Numbered from the stretch's first letter, positions 27,399-37,497 are shown. The stretch is 64,000 nucleotides of DNA from Oligoflexus tunisiensis (GCF_001748245.1 NZ_BDFO01000001.1:4042968-4106967), one strand, 5' to 3'. A program made the numbers and translations. Notes: generated by a model from the sequence alone, not told the origin.

Positions 27399-30308
27399 AT
27401 GTTCTCCTGGTTCCGGACATGTTTCATCATCCTTCTCTGCTTCGGGCTTTCAAACCTGATGCAGGCTGAGCAAAAGGCGTACGTCGAAGACGGTATCGTG
27501 GATCTCAGGCAATGGAACTTTGAACAAAACCCGAGCCTCCCTCTTCGAGGTCATTGGCAATTCCACTGGTCAAAGTTCATCGAACCCCTCGCATTCCAGA
27601 GTCCGACTCCGCCACCATACGAGCTGATCAAAGTTCCAGGCAGCTGGACGAAAGCGGAAAAGCCCTATCCACGTTTTGGATACGCCACATATCGCGCCCA
27701 TATCAGGCTCGCGAAGGTCGAGGAACTGGCTCTCTACGTTCCCGTGATCTATGCAGCCAGCCGGATCTTTATCGATGGGAAGCTGATTGCCGAGATTGGG
27801 AAAGTGGGACCAGAGGCCGAGCCTCAACGTTATACGCCCCGGATTGCCGAACGTTACTATACGTTTCTCCCGCGCGGCCTCGAGTTTGATATTGTCATCC
27901 ATGCGTCCAGCTTCGAGATCTACCGGGCTGGCTTGACCCACAGCCCACCTGCTCTTGGCAAACCTGCAGCCATCGCGCTGGAACGTGAACGAGATATTGG
28001 CTTCGCCTTCTCCATCCTCGGCGCACTGGCTATCATGGGGCTTTACCATATCTGTCTCTTCGCTCTACGTACGGATGATCGCTCATCTCTTTACTTTGGG
28101 CTTCTCTGTCTCGTTCTTGCCATCTATATGCTCGCAGGCAAGGGACGCGTGGTGGATATCATCGTGCCAGGCATTTCGTTCGCTGGCATTATAAGGACTC
28201 ATCAGGTGTGGATGCTCGCGCCTGCCTTCTTCTCCTTCTTCACTCATGAGCTGTTCCCACGCTATTTCTCGAAGAGACTCGCCCAGGCCATGGTGATCAT
28301 AAACGGCTCATTCGTTATTTATACGATCTTTGCCGAGCCGCGCGACTTCATCGACAGGACCGCTGTCATTCAGATTCTCACGGCTGTGGTCATTATCTAT
28401 CTGGTCCGCGTCATGACTCTGGTCTGCCTCAGGCGCGAGGACGGTGCGAAGACATTCTCAGCCGGAGCCTTTATCATGGCCACGGTAACCATTCATGACA
28501 TCCTTCTGATTCAGGAGGTTTTCGAGTCGGTTCCCATCGGCGCCTTCGGTCTCCTGACATTCATCTTTTTCCAGTCCTTTCTGCTGGCCCGGCGATTCTC
28601 CAGCGCCTTCCATCGTGTGGCTGAATCCGAACATGAGGTCCGTAAGCTCTCCGAGGATCTCAAGGCGGAAAGGGATCAGATCCTGCACCTCAACGAGAAC
28701 CTTGAGACGATCGTCGAAGACAAGACTCGCGACATTCGTTCGATCATGACTCATATTCAGCTGGGCATTTTCACCTTGGCCCCGCCTGAGTTCAGCATTC
28801 AGAAGGATTACTCGGATCATCTCAAATGCATCTTCAAGCAGGATGATCTGGTGAATTTGAACGGACTGCACCTTCTTTTCGCACATTCGAACCTGACGTC
28901 CGATGATAGAAGCCAAGCTGAAAGCGCCCTTGTTGTTTCACTGGGTGAAAATCTGGTCGCCTTTCAGATGAATCAGCACTGCCTGCCGAGGGAAATAGTC
29001 TGGAAGCAAAGCGACGATCACCGCGTCCTTGATCTTACGTGGAACCCTATCGCAGATGAGCAGGACAACGTGGAAAAGGTCCTCGTCACGGTCAGGGATG
29101 TTACCGATATCCGGGCTCTGGAGGCACAAACCAGAGACAAGGATACTGAGCTTGAGATCATAGGCGAGCTTCTCAACGCATCACCTGAATCGATCGATCG
29201 ATTCTTTGCGAGCTGTCACGAATACCTGTCCGACAACCGCAAGTTCGTTCGAGCCTGCAGAGGGCAGGACAGTGATCTGGATCTGATCAAGATAGCGTTT
29301 ATCAATTTCCATACGATCAAGGGGACGGCCCGCAGCCTCAAGTTTAGGAACATGACGAAAGTCCTGCATGAGATCGAACAGTTCTATGCGAATGTCTTAA
29401 CCCAGCATCATTCGCAATGGGATATTGCCCGCATGTACCAGAGCGTGGATGAGGTCGAGGCCCTGGTCAGAACCTATGAAGCCATCAATTGCAACAAGCT
29501 TGGCCGCCAGCAGAACCCGGAATGGAGGGTTGAGGTCTCGGAAACGCAGATCGCTGAGCTTTATCGAAACGTTTCCAGGATGGAAAGCTTTCTGAGAGCC
29601 GACGCCGGCCCCGAAGGCAAGGAGCTTTTCCATGCCATCAAAAGCAGCATGTTCCCCTATATCTATGTTTCAGTGGCTGATGTATTCATGGACGCCTGCA
29701 AGGCGACCGAGGTTCTTGCCAAAGACCTGGGTAAAGCCCTGCCGACGCTCTCCGTGGCGGGCGATGGAATTTTCCTTTCGCGGAAGGGCGAGGGTCTTTT
29801 GCGGAAGATTCTGGTCCATATGATTCGCAATACCATGGATCACGGGCTGGAAACACCGCAGGAGCGCCTTGCCAGCGGCAAACGGCGCGAGGGACATATC
29901 GAGCTGCAGATGAAGAAGGAAAAGGATGGCGCCCTTCTCATCTATCGTGACGACGGTCGTGGACTTGATCTTCACACGATTGGAGAAATAGCGGTCCGGA
30001 AAGGCTTTATCGCGAACCGATCAGGCTTGAGCGACCAGCAGCTGGTGGATCTCATCTTCCACGCTGGATTGTCGACTGCCCACTCGGTGAACGATATCTC
30101 CGGCCGAGGCGTTGGGATGGATGCTGTCAGACGTTATGTCCAGTCGGAAGGCGGGGACGTCCGAGTTCGAGTCGAAGGGCGAGGAGTGGATACGCCCTTC
30201 CACCCCTTCCGCATTGAGATTGACCTGCCACAGAATCTGCTCGCCCAGGATTCGGCCGAGTTCCTATCGCGGCTCTCGTCGAAGCCAACGCTGCCGCTGA
30301 CGGGTTGA
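27399..30308 (+). CDS. 7TMR-DISM sensor kinase with Hpt and CheA-like ATPase domains (1)
   Basis: The 969-residue protein has a signal peptide (ending near residue 23, MQAEQK), a periplasmic 7TMR-DISMED2-like jelly roll (about 30-190, with LRGHWQFHWSKFIEP and FGYATYRAHIRL), seven membrane segments (about 200-405), a coiled coil (about 410-450), a PAS-like region ending in VTVRDVTDIRAL, an Hpt-like helix bundle with the phospho-accepting His at about residue 638 (FHTIKGTARSL), and a CheA-type ATPase: VHMIRNTMDHGLE, YRDDGRGLD, FHAGLSTAHSV and SGRGVGMDAVRRY. There is no CheW-like domain and no receiver, so the phosphate must pass to a separate regulator not encoded nearby. The ligand is probably a periplasmic sugar or envelope fragment. 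TAAGG lies 8 bases before the ATG. A paralogue lies at 34615-37497. Confidence 0.88.
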   Translation: MFSWFRTCFIILLCFGLSNLMQAEQKAYVEDGIVDLRQWNFEQNPSLPLRGHWQFHWSKFIEPLAFQSPTPPPYELIKVPGSWTKAEKPYPRFGYATYRAHIRLAKVEELALYVPVIYAASRIFIDGKLIAEIGKVGPEAEPQRYTPRIAERYYTFLPRGLEFDIVIHASSFEIYRAGLTHSPPALGKPAAIALERERDIGFAFSILGALAIMGLYHICLFALRTDDRSSLYFGLLCLVLAIYMLAGKGRVVDIIVPGISFAGIIRTHQVWMLAPAFFSFFTHELFPRYFSKRLAQAMVIINGSFVIYTIFAEPRDFIDRTAVIQILTAVVIIYLVRVMTLVCLRREDGAKTFSAGAFIMATVTIHDILLIQEVFESVPIGAFGLLTFIFFQSFLLARRFSSAFHRVAESEHEVRKLSEDLKAERDQILHLNENLETIVEDKTRDIRSIMTHIQLGIFTLAPPEFSIQKDYSDHLKCIFKQDDLVNLNGLHLLFAHSNLTSDDRSQAESALVVSLGENLVAFQMNQHCLPREIVWKQSDDHRVLDLTWNPIADEQDNVEKVLVTVRDVTDIRALEAQTRDKDTELEIIGELLNASPESIDRFFASCHEYLSDNRKFVRACRGQDSDLDLIKIAFINFHTIKGTARSLKFRNMTKVLHEIEQFYANVLTQHHSQWDIARMYQSVDEVEALVRTYEAINCNKLGRQQNPEWRVEVSETQIAELYRNVSRMESFLRADAGPEGKELFHAIKSSMFPYIYVSVADVFMDACKATEVLAKDLGKALPTLSVAGDGIFLSRKGEGLLRKILVHMIRNTMDHGLETPQERLASGKRREGHIELQMKKEKDGALLIYRDDGRGLDLHTIGEIAVRKGFIANRSGLSDQQLVDLIFHAGLSTAHSVNDISGRGVGMDAVRRYVQSEGGDVRVRVEGRGVDTPFHPFRIEIDLPQNLLAQDSAEFLSRLSSKPTLPLTG

Positions 30309-30331
30309 TTCATCATCCTCCTGCCCAGGGA

Positions 30332-30904
30332 TTAAAGCGCCGCCCCGTTGCAGGTGATCTTCGATGAACCTCCATAGGGAAGGCTGAGCGAATCACAGGC
30401 CAGCTTCTCTCCGGTTAGCTGCAGCTGGCTGCCGCCTGAAACATCGGTTTCCAGCTTCGCGAGAGTTCCCGCCGTGCCGAAATCAAGTTTCGATTTCGAA
30501 TTGCCGCGCGAGCGATAGAACATGGAAAGCACGGTGGTGTTCAAATCGAGTTGTATATTCGCGCCGCCGCCCGCGTAGATGCAGATACCTTTCAGGCTAC
30601 TAATTTGCAAGGCGGAAAGATCGATCTGCGCCTGACCTTGAACTTCGAGAAGAAGAACACTATCCGGCGTGATTTTGCTGAGGTCGACGTTCCCGTGGCT
30701 GATGGAGACGGTCGTCTTATTATCACCGTTGGTGGCGAGAAGGCATTCCTTGCTTTCAAGCTCCTGCTCCGGTGCAGCCGGAGCGGCATCGATGGTCTCG
30801 GCAGGCGGAGCCGCGGTCGCTGCCGTCGAGGCCGAACCCTTGAAGTCGGAACTATCACAGGCAACGAGCCCAAAGCTAAGGATGAGCATCCCGAAGCGGA
30901 TCAT
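30332..30904 (-). CDS. Lipoprotein with a GIN/DUF2807-like beta-solenoid pattern
   Basis: Start chosen at the ATG at 30904 (AGAGG 7 bases before it) rather than a TTG six bases upstream. The signal MIRFGMLILSFGLVAC ends in a lipobox. An Ala/Pro-rich linker (about residues 28-50) leads to a beta-rich domain in which short strands alternate with polar turns (VDLSKITPDSVLLLEVQGQA, IDLSALQISSLKG, LSLPYGGSSKITCNG), similar in pattern to head-GIN/DUF2807 adhesin-like domains. Two cysteine pairs are possible. It converges with kinase 1 (23 bases between stop codons). A surface or periplasmic role is likely; the family call is tentative. Confidence 0.55.
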   Translation of the reverse strand: MIRFGMLILSFGLVACDSSDFKGSASTAATAAPPAETIDAAPAAPEQELESKECLLATNGDNKTTVSISHGNVDLSKITPDSVLLLEVQGQAQIDLSALQISSLKGICIYAGGGANIQLDLNTTVLSMFYRSRGNSKSKLDFGTAGTLAKLETDVSGGSQLQLTGEKLACDSLSLPYGGSSKITCNGAAL

Positions 30905-30920
30905 AGGCAACCTCTTTTTA

Positions 30921-31064
30921 CATACACAGAATTTTCACTTACTTTATCGGCAGAAAGGTTCGGAAACTTGACTTTTTCGAAATCCCCTCCCACAATATCG
31001 GTGATATTAATATGTTAAAGAACCCTCTTCGCAAGGCATTGGCCGACCCCATACACAGAATTTT
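30921..31064. repeat. 15-base direct repeat in a divergent promoter region
   Basis: CATACACAGAATTTT occurs at 30921-30935 and again at 31050-31064, 129 bases apart, in the 353-base gap between the divergent lipoprotein genes starting at 30904 and 31258. Two copies near two promoters suggest a shared operator or core promoter part, but this is inference. Confidence 0.45.
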
Positions 31065-31257
31065 TAGGTTTCTGTCCGGCGTCTTCCTTCTGCGTAAATT
31101 ATCCCAGATGCGTTTGAATTTCCTTGCCCACAAGTCAGGCCTGAATCATAGAGAGAATAATTCAGCGTCCCCCATTCCACACACGTAATGCGCCGTGTGA
31201 CGAAAACTCATTATGTCTCGATGAAGTGGAAATGAAACACCGAGAAGGAGAAACACT

Positions 31258-34200
31258 ATGCTTGTGACATTGAGGCGCCTTTGCCTCTCCATTCCTCTGC
31301 TTGTCCTCTTTTCCCTCCTGTACCCAGCCTGCTCTCCAAACCCAGAAGCCGATCAGCAAACAAAGTCAGTCGCCGATGTGTTGGATCCCAAGCCGAACGA
31401 CCCCACAACCATTGCAGCCCAGCTGCAACGCTACTACGGACAGAATCAGTTCTTGAATGTCGAATGGCGTGGAGCCGTCGGGGAGAATGATGATGCGCCG
31501 GACGGAGGAGCTGAAGAACCCGCCGAAGACAGCGCGAAACGTGAAATTCAAGAAGCTGATCTGTTCAAGGTCGGTGTGCCGGGTTCCAAACTCCTCTATG
31601 TGCTCAACAACTATCGTGGTCTGCAGGTCGTGGACTTTAGCGAGGGACCTGCGGCTCCCCGAATCCTCGGACGGGCGGGAGCCACCGGGGATGAACTGAT
31701 CGAGATGTACTTTGCCGCCGAAACCATGCAGATCATCGTCCTTGAGCGTCGCTGGAATCAGGATGCCGAAGACTTCCTGGGGCGGCTTCTCGTTTACGAT
31801 GTGCGCGAAGCGAAGCGCCCACGCCTGGTGCAACGCATCGACACGCAGGGAGACATCGCTGATTCACGTCTCGTGGGTCAGGTGCTCTATGTTGCGAGTC
31901 GTCAAAGAGCTTACACTGGCGCCGGAGAAGGTTGGGTGAAAGCCTATCGACTGGACACGCCTGGACTCCAGGAGATAAGCAGCCATCGCCTCGCCATGCC
32001 GGTGACCGATCGCAGGAATCTGAATATCATCGAGACCATGGAAGCCGGCAAACCACGCTATTATCTGATCTCGGTTCTGGAACAAAACTTCTTCGACTGG
32101 GCCGGTCGCCAGAGCGCGATTGAGGTCGTTGATATTACGGATCCCGCTGGTGCCATGAAGCCTTTGCTCATGGTCTCGGTCAAGGGCGAGGTTCTGGAGC
32201 GTTCCGCGACCACCATCAAGGATCACACTCTGGTTGCGGTCAGCAGTTCATGGCAAACGGATAAGAACAATCGCATGATACGCACCGTTACGGTCGAGAG
32301 CTTTGTCCTCCCTGCCAGCACATCCGTGACCATCGACCAGGCGGAGGCGGATTTCCGGCGTCTCTGGTGGGAACGGGAGATGAAAAAAATTCCGGCTGGC
32401 GTGGACAAGGAAACCTATGGTGAGCAATTGAACAATCATCCCGAATTCGGTCTGAAAGGTGTTTTCGTGAAACAGACCGATGAGCGCATCGTGAAACTCT
32501 TCCCGGATCAGTCGATCACTGTTGGGGATGAGACCGGCCAGCACGCCGACCTTCAGGACGTCCGTTTCATCGGTGATCGAATCTTTGTGTTCTGGGTGCC
32601 GGCCAATCAGATTGATCCCCTCGATGTCTTCGATATCAGTCAGCCCGCCAAACAAATTCGCTACCTCGGCCGCACGCTTTTCCCTGGCTGGATCGAGCGA
32701 GCCATTCCCATTACATTCGAAGGGCGCGACCACATCCTGGCTCTCGGCTGGATGCGGCCCACCGAAGGCGAGGATCGACGGATCCGGCCGCAGGTCATGA
32801 TTTTTGAAATTCGTAAGGACCAAGGCTCGTCAGGCCTCGTCGATATCGTGGCCAAGCTGACCCTTGAGCCCAGTTCACTCTGGGCCTACTTTAATGATGA
32901 AGACAAGACCATTGAAGTCAAAATCCAGCCCGATGGTACGGGTTACATACTCTTTCCTGCGCAATCGCTAACCAGCGAGACGCTCAGTGGCGGAAAACTG
33001 ATCCATTACAATCTGAAGGCCCAAACTCAGAAATTGCAGGAAGGTGGCTTCCTGGCCGCGGATGTCGCCTGGCTGCGCAGGGTCTTTAGCAACCCGGAAA
33101 TCGACAAGGTCCATACCTTGACCGATCGTTCGCTCGGAACCTTTGATATGGATGTCCACACGATCACACGACCCGATCAAATCATGGAAGCCATCGCCAC
33201 CCTGGAATTGGCACGTGATGTCGTGGGCTATACGAAGCTCCGCATGGGGCGGCAAACCTATGGGGTGCAGATCATCGACAATGGAGCGGCACGCCTGAAC
33301 AATATCCAGACCATACTCCGACTTGTGAAGGCGGACTGGGCGGATGCCGAGCACGGTGAGGTCATCCAAAACCTGCAACTTCGAGGCCGCTATACCGGAC
33401 ATATCATGAGCCAGGATGGTTCCCTCTATGTGCAGACGCAAAGGTTCGAACTCATTGAGACCGTCTTTGGCCAGCAGTGGACCACAATTCCAGAGTTGAG
33501 CCGTATTCGTTGGACCCTGGATGCAGGCTCAAACCTCGTCAAACCCATCGTCGAGACGGTGGCCTGGCCCAAGCGTGAGGAAACTCTCCGCTTCGATGCC
33601 CAGGCCACGTTCTTCGATTTGGGCGATGGTCGTATTCTGATGGCGCGCGATCGGGTGATCGGGCTCGTGAATAATAGTGCACAGCTCGTCCTGTCCGATG
33701 AATCTGAAATCCTGTCCTGCCTGCCAGCCCAGGCGGAGCAGCTGCAGTATCATCGCTGGCAGGGAAAAATGTATCTGAGTTATGCCCTGCATTTCAAGTC
33801 GGATGATCCCTTGTACCGTGGTCTTCGCCTTCTGCGTTACCACCTCGCGCCTCTCGCCGAAAGCACCCTGCAGCTCCAGTGTGGGGCGACGGTCAATATC
33901 CCAGGACGTCCCATTGCGCGAGAGGGTGAATCCCTGCTCACCGAGGATCAGCGTTTTCTCGGTTTCGAAACCATCAGCTCCGACAGCATCAAGGACCCTT
34001 CGCGCGTGCGCCTCGTCCCCATTCTGGATTCGCTGAAACTCGCGACGGGAAGGGCTCAATTGCATGATATCTATGGGTTGATGGACGCTAGTGACATGAT
34101 CCATGATGCCGAGAATGGAATCAATTTACTGGAACGTTTGGACAACGGCACCAGCTATGCTCTTGTGCATCTTGAAGTCGACTATCAACAGCATTTCGTA

Positions 34201-34560
34201 CGCCGTGCCTTTGCCCTGCCTGGGTCTTTCCACTCTGGCTATACCAGGACGCTGCTCACGATTCTGCCCGCTCAAGCGGATCGCGGTCAGGGCCGGTTGT
34301 ACATTATAGGCAGCAGTGACCGCACCTGGGAGGTCTATGAAGAGGAGACTGATCTGCTGCGCGCACGAAACGTTGTGGAGTTGCTGCGACCCAATGAACG
34401 CTCCAGTCCCATGAATGCCATAGAGCTCTTCGGCAGGTTAAGCGATATGAGCGAAAAAGAACGCCAGTCCCGTATTATATTTGAAGCGGAGCACAACCGC
34501 CTGACCTTTGCGCAAGGACTTTGGGGTCTGCAACAATTCGAAATTGTTCGCGACATGTAA
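31258..34560 (+). CDS. Secreted C-terminal beta-propeller lipoprotein (COG4880-like)
   Basis: The 1100-residue protein has a lipoprotein signal with Cys at about residue 25 (LLVLFSLLYPAC). The region from about residue 95 (REIQEADLFKVG, LLYVLNNYRGLQVVDF, then repeated VLVVDI-like strands such as IEVVDITDPAG and LDVFDISQPAK) follows the pattern of the beta-propeller domain proteins of COG4880/PF09826, distantly related to WD40. Several propellers probably make up the whole length. Family function is unknown; it should sit on the outer membrane or in the periplasm. GAAGGAG lies 8 bases before the ATG. It lies between two paralogous 7TMR-DISM kinases, which suggests a link to their signals. High GC. 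Confidence 0.8.
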   Translation: MLVTLRRLCLSIPLLVLFSLLYPACSPNPEADQQTKSVADVLDPKPNDPTTIAAQLQRYYGQNQFLNVEWRGAVGENDDAPDGGAEEPAEDSAKREIQEADLFKVGVPGSKLLYVLNNYRGLQVVDFSEGPAAPRILGRAGATGDELIEMYFAAETMQIIVLERRWNQDAEDFLGRLLVYDVREAKRPRLVQRIDTQGDIADSRLVGQVLYVASRQRAYTGAGEGWVKAYRLDTPGLQEISSHRLAMPVTDRRNLNIIETMEAGKPRYYLISVLEQNFFDWAGRQSAIEVVDITDPAGAMKPLLMVSVKGEVLERSATTIKDHTLVAVSSSWQTDKNNRMIRTVTVESFVLPASTSVTIDQAEADFRRLWWEREMKKIPAGVDKETYGEQLNNHPEFGLKGVFVKQTDERIVKLFPDQSITVGDETGQHADLQDVRFIGDRIFVFWVPANQIDPLDVFDISQPAKQIRYLGRTLFPGWIERAIPITFEGRDHILALGWMRPTEGEDRRIRPQVMIFEIRKDQGSSGLVDIVAKLTLEPSSLWAYFNDEDKTIEVKIQPDGTGYILFPAQSLTSETLSGGKLIHYNLKAQTQKLQEGGFLAADVAWLRRVFSNPEIDKVHTLTDRSLGTFDMDVHTITRPDQIMEAIATLELARDVVGYTKLRMGRQTYGVQIIDNGAARLNNIQTILRLVKADWADAEHGEVIQNLQLRGRYTGHIMSQDGSLYVQTQRFELIETVFGQQWTTIPELSRIRWTLDAGSNLVKPIVETVAWPKREETLRFDAQATFFDLGDGRILMARDRVIGLVNNSAQLVLSDESEILSCLPAQAEQLQYHRWQGKMYLSYALHFKSDDPLYRGLRLLRYHLAPLAESTLQLQCGATVNIPGRPIAREGESLLTEDQRFLGFETISSDSIKDPSRVRLVPILDSLKLATGRAQLHDIYGLMDASDMIHDAENGINLLERLDNGTSYALVHLEVDYQQHFVRRAFALPGSFHSGYTRTLLTILPAQADRGQGRLYIIGSSDRTWEVYEEETDLLRARNVVELLRPNERSSPMNAIELFGRLSDMSEKERQSRIIFEAEHNRLTFAQGLWGLQQFEIVRDM

Positions 34561-34578
34561 ACGATGAGACCCGGGATT

Positions 34579-34598
34579 TTCGGGGGGCCTCCCCCGAA
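34579..34598. terminator. Hairpin between convergent genes
   Basis: TTCGGGGG, loop GCCT, CCCCCGAA: a perfect 8-bp stem centred between stop codons at 34560 and 34615. No strong T-run follows, but position and stability fit a bidirectional terminator. Confidence 0.55.
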
Positions 34599-34614
34599 GG
34601 CCCTTCCCTATCAC

Positions 34615-37497
34615 TCACGCACTCCTGGCAGCTAGTCCTGGGGTGTGGTCCGCATCTTCGCCAAGTATCCAGAACAGCTCCGCGGGCAAGGTGAATTCCA
34701 GAATAAAGGGAACGCTCTGCCGATTCACGCTCGGCTGGAGCTTCATGACGACCGTTGCACCTTCGGCTTCCGCATAGGTCCTGACAGCGTCGAGGCCCAT
34801 TCCGCGGCCTGAAATTTCGCTGACGGCATTCCTGGTCGAGAAGCCCGAATGGAAGATCAGATCAGCGATCGCCTGATCACTGTAGTCTTGATCGGCTTGA
34901 AGAATTCCGCTCTCGATCCCTTTGGAGCGGATGGCCTCCAGATCCAATCCGTTACCATCATCCTGATAGGAGACCAGCAGCTGTCTGGCCCGAATAGCCG
35001 CCTGGATCGTGATCGTCCCGGCAGGAGGCTTGCCGCGCCTGACGCGGAGATCAGGCGTTTCGATGCCATGGTCCATGGAGTTGCGGAAAAGATGGACCAG
35101 CATGTTATGAATCAATTCGGATCCCCGCTCTTTCATGGTGACCATGGCGCCGGTCACCTGGATCCGGGGGGACTCCTTCCTGAGGTCGCGGGCCATGGAG
35201 TCCAAGCCACGGGCAGCCTCTTCAATGAGATTCGCCAGCTTATCGTAGCCCAGGTTCACCAGCTGACTTTGGATCGCTTGTATGACAGCACGATTGCCAT
35301 CATGAAGGTACCTGCTATCAAGAGTCTGCAACAGGGACAGGCATGCCTCAAACTGCACTTTCCCAATCTTCAGGAATCTCTGTTTCAGGTCCCAGCCGAG
35401 TCGGTCTTCCCCAACATTCTGGTAACGGCCGATGACCGTCTCCACCAAATCCAGATCGCGCAGGAGCTTATCCTGATCCCAGGCCGCCTCCTTCCTTTGC
35501 AGGGATGCATAGTACTGCTCGACCTCGTGCGAGGCTGCCGAAATCGCCTGCAGATAATAGGTTCGGGCGGCGCCCTTGATCGTATGCATATTCATGTAGA
35601 GCCGCTTGATCACATCCACTCTGTGACCTGTAGCGGAGACGATGAGATCGCGATTCTCCGTGAGGAATTCGCTGGTCTTGCTGATGAAGCGATGGAACTT
35701 GTCCTCGGGGATCTGGGTCAGCTCGATGATGATCTTCATGTCCTCTTCATGCTGCAGCGCCTCCTGCTTCAGGCTGCGGACTTCCGTGACATCCCGCAGG
35801 CTGATGAGGATCTTCTCGACGATCCCTTCCTTGTTGCATATGGGATTCCAATCGATTTCCAAAAGACGCGGTGTCGCCTCCCCCGGTTGGAGGACTTGCA
35901 GTTCCTGGATCAGGTTGCCGGAATTCATTTCAAAGGCGACGATATTCTCGCCCAAACTCGCATCCAGGGTCGCCTGGATGTGACTCTTCTGGTCCGCTGA
36001 CAGCGTGCTGTGATCGAGGAGCAGCGATTGGATCGTCGCGCCTTCGATGTCCTGGCTGCCGACGATGCTATGCAGGAAGTCAGAGTATTGAGCGCCGATC
36101 CGCCGATCCGGGAGCAGCGTGAAGATACCCTGCCGTATGCTGCGGAGGATGGATTTGATATCGCGTGTCTGCCGATCGACCTCCTGCGCAAGGGAGCGGC
36201 TCAGATGCTCCGACTTGCGGAAGGCGATGGCGAAGCGTACGGCGACGATCTGCGATTGGCAGGACACGAATACGACCAGTCCCCAGCTGATGGCATTGGC
36301 TGGCAAAAAGCTGTATCCGAGAGTATAAGCCGTATCCAGGATGCCTCCCACCAGAAGGCAGAGGCCACCGGCGAGCGAATAAGACGCTCCCTCCTCGCGA
36401 GCCCAGGCAGCGCGAGCGATGCAGCTTATGAGGATGACGCTCCAAACAACACCCCCATAGACGAAGAACCTTTCCATGATCCCATAGCTCGTGTTGCTCG
36501 TGAAGAGCACAAGCAGGATGGGCACCGCATAAACCGCCCATAGGGCCCTGGGAATCCAGCGGGGTGTCTGCCCTGGGAAATACGAGCGCAGGAAAGCCGC
36601 AATAATCAGGTAGGGCCATGCGATCGTCAGATAGTTCACCTTCATTTTCCACTCATAGTCCATGACCGGATCGGAGAGCTGCCTCGATGACCAATCGGCC
36701 AGGACCCAGCAGCGCAGGCAAATCGTGAAGACGAATAAGGCAAGATAGAGACTGCCCTTGTCCTCGTGCCGACGCAGGTAGAAACTGAGATTGTAAAGAC
36801 CGACCAAAATGAAGAAGCCGAGGGTCAGGAAACCTGCGCGATCGGCTCTCCGCACTTTGAGGTGGACGCTCTCATAGGAACCTATTTCCGGCGGAAGCCA
36901 GAGTCCACCCCAGGTATGGAAATAATTGGCGACCTGAATCACAAAGTAATAGTCCTGATCGGGTCGCGCCTCAAAAGGCAGAAAGCCATCCATGGCGAGC
37001 GCCGGGATCGAACCCTCACGATTGCTTGCGAGTTGTCCAATGAGAACCCGCGGCTTCTGTCCCCTGGCCTCGTCTGCTGCAAAGAGGTAGACGTTTGAGC
37101 TTGAATAGGCGGAGATGCTGGAGAAAGCCATTGGAATCTGCGGCAGTCCCCGGAGGCGGAGCACGTAGGTGGCGACTCCAAAATTGTCCTTAATCAAACC
37201 GGGTGCGACTTCCGGGAAGCGTATGCTGGGTTTTGCGAAGCGCGCCTGATAGTCGGGAGACGCGAGGCGCTCGAGAACCTGCTCGGGCTGCAGGAGTTCA
37301 TTCCAGAAGAAATGCCACTCCCCGCGAAGAGAGATCACAGGGTCGCCGTTCCAGCCCTTAAGGTCGAGTGTGCCCTGTCTTGCCTCATACGAAGCCGCGT
37401 GGCATGGACGAGCCAGATGCAGAAGGCAGGCGATGAAGACAAGCCAAACCCAAGTACAGCCAGATGCTGATCGAAGACGCGCATGAGGCATCTTCAT
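34615..37497 (-). CDS. 7TMR-DISM sensor kinase with Hpt and CheA-like ATPase domains (2)
   Basis: This 960-residue protein has the same order of parts as the kinase at 27399: signal peptide (to about residue 34, ARPCHAAS), periplasmic jelly roll (SLRGEWHFFWNELLQP, FGVATYVLRL), seven membrane segments (about 215-420), coiled coil (RSLAQEVDRQTRDIKSILRS), PAS-like part ending in ISLRDVTEVRSL, Hpt-like bundle with His at about 637 (MHTIKGAARTYY), and CheA-type ATPase (VHLFRNSMDHGIE, YQDDGNGLD, FHSGFSTRNAV, SGRGMGLDAVRTY). It ends without CheW or receiver domains. GGAG lies 5 bases before the first ATG. It is a paralogue of kinase 1, on the opposite strand, enclosing the propeller lipoprotein. Its sensing domain differs much more than its catalytic core, so the two likely read different ligands into a common output. 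Confidence 0.88.
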   Translation of the reverse strand: MKMPHARLRSASGCTWVWLVFIACLLHLARPCHAASYEARQGTLDLKGWNGDPVISLRGEWHFFWNELLQPEQVLERLASPDYQARFAKPSIRFPEVAPGLIKDNFGVATYVLRLRGLPQIPMAFSSISAYSSSNVYLFAADEARGQKPRVLIGQLASNREGSIPALAMDGFLPFEARPDQDYYFVIQVANYFHTWGGLWLPPEIGSYESVHLKVRRADRAGFLTLGFFILVGLYNLSFYLRRHEDKGSLYLALFVFTICLRCWVLADWSSRQLSDPVMDYEWKMKVNYLTIAWPYLIIAAFLRSYFPGQTPRWIPRALWAVYAVPILLVLFTSNTSYGIMERFFVYGGVVWSVILISCIARAAWAREEGASYSLAGGLCLLVGGILDTAYTLGYSFLPANAISWGLVVFVSCQSQIVAVRFAIAFRKSEHLSRSLAQEVDRQTRDIKSILRSIRQGIFTLLPDRRIGAQYSDFLHSIVGSQDIEGATIQSLLLDHSTLSADQKSHIQATLDASLGENIVAFEMNSGNLIQELQVLQPGEATPRLLEIDWNPICNKEGIVEKILISLRDVTEVRSLKQEALQHEEDMKIIIELTQIPEDKFHRFISKTSEFLTENRDLIVSATGHRVDVIKRLYMNMHTIKGAARTYYLQAISAASHEVEQYYASLQRKEAAWDQDKLLRDLDLVETVIGRYQNVGEDRLGWDLKQRFLKIGKVQFEACLSLLQTLDSRYLHDGNRAVIQAIQSQLVNLGYDKLANLIEEAARGLDSMARDLRKESPRIQVTGAMVTMKERGSELIHNMLVHLFRNSMDHGIETPDLRVRRGKPPAGTITIQAAIRARQLLVSYQDDGNGLDLEAIRSKGIESGILQADQDYSDQAIADLIFHSGFSTRNAVSEISGRGMGLDAVRTYAEAEGATVVMKLQPSVNRQSVPFILEFTLPAELFWILGEDADHTPGLAARSA

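Noticed and set aside
34849..36000. Plus-strand frame of 383 codons opposite kinase 2
   Set aside because: Antisense shadow of the kinase, whose motifs are clear on the minus strand; no signal or ribosome-binding site.
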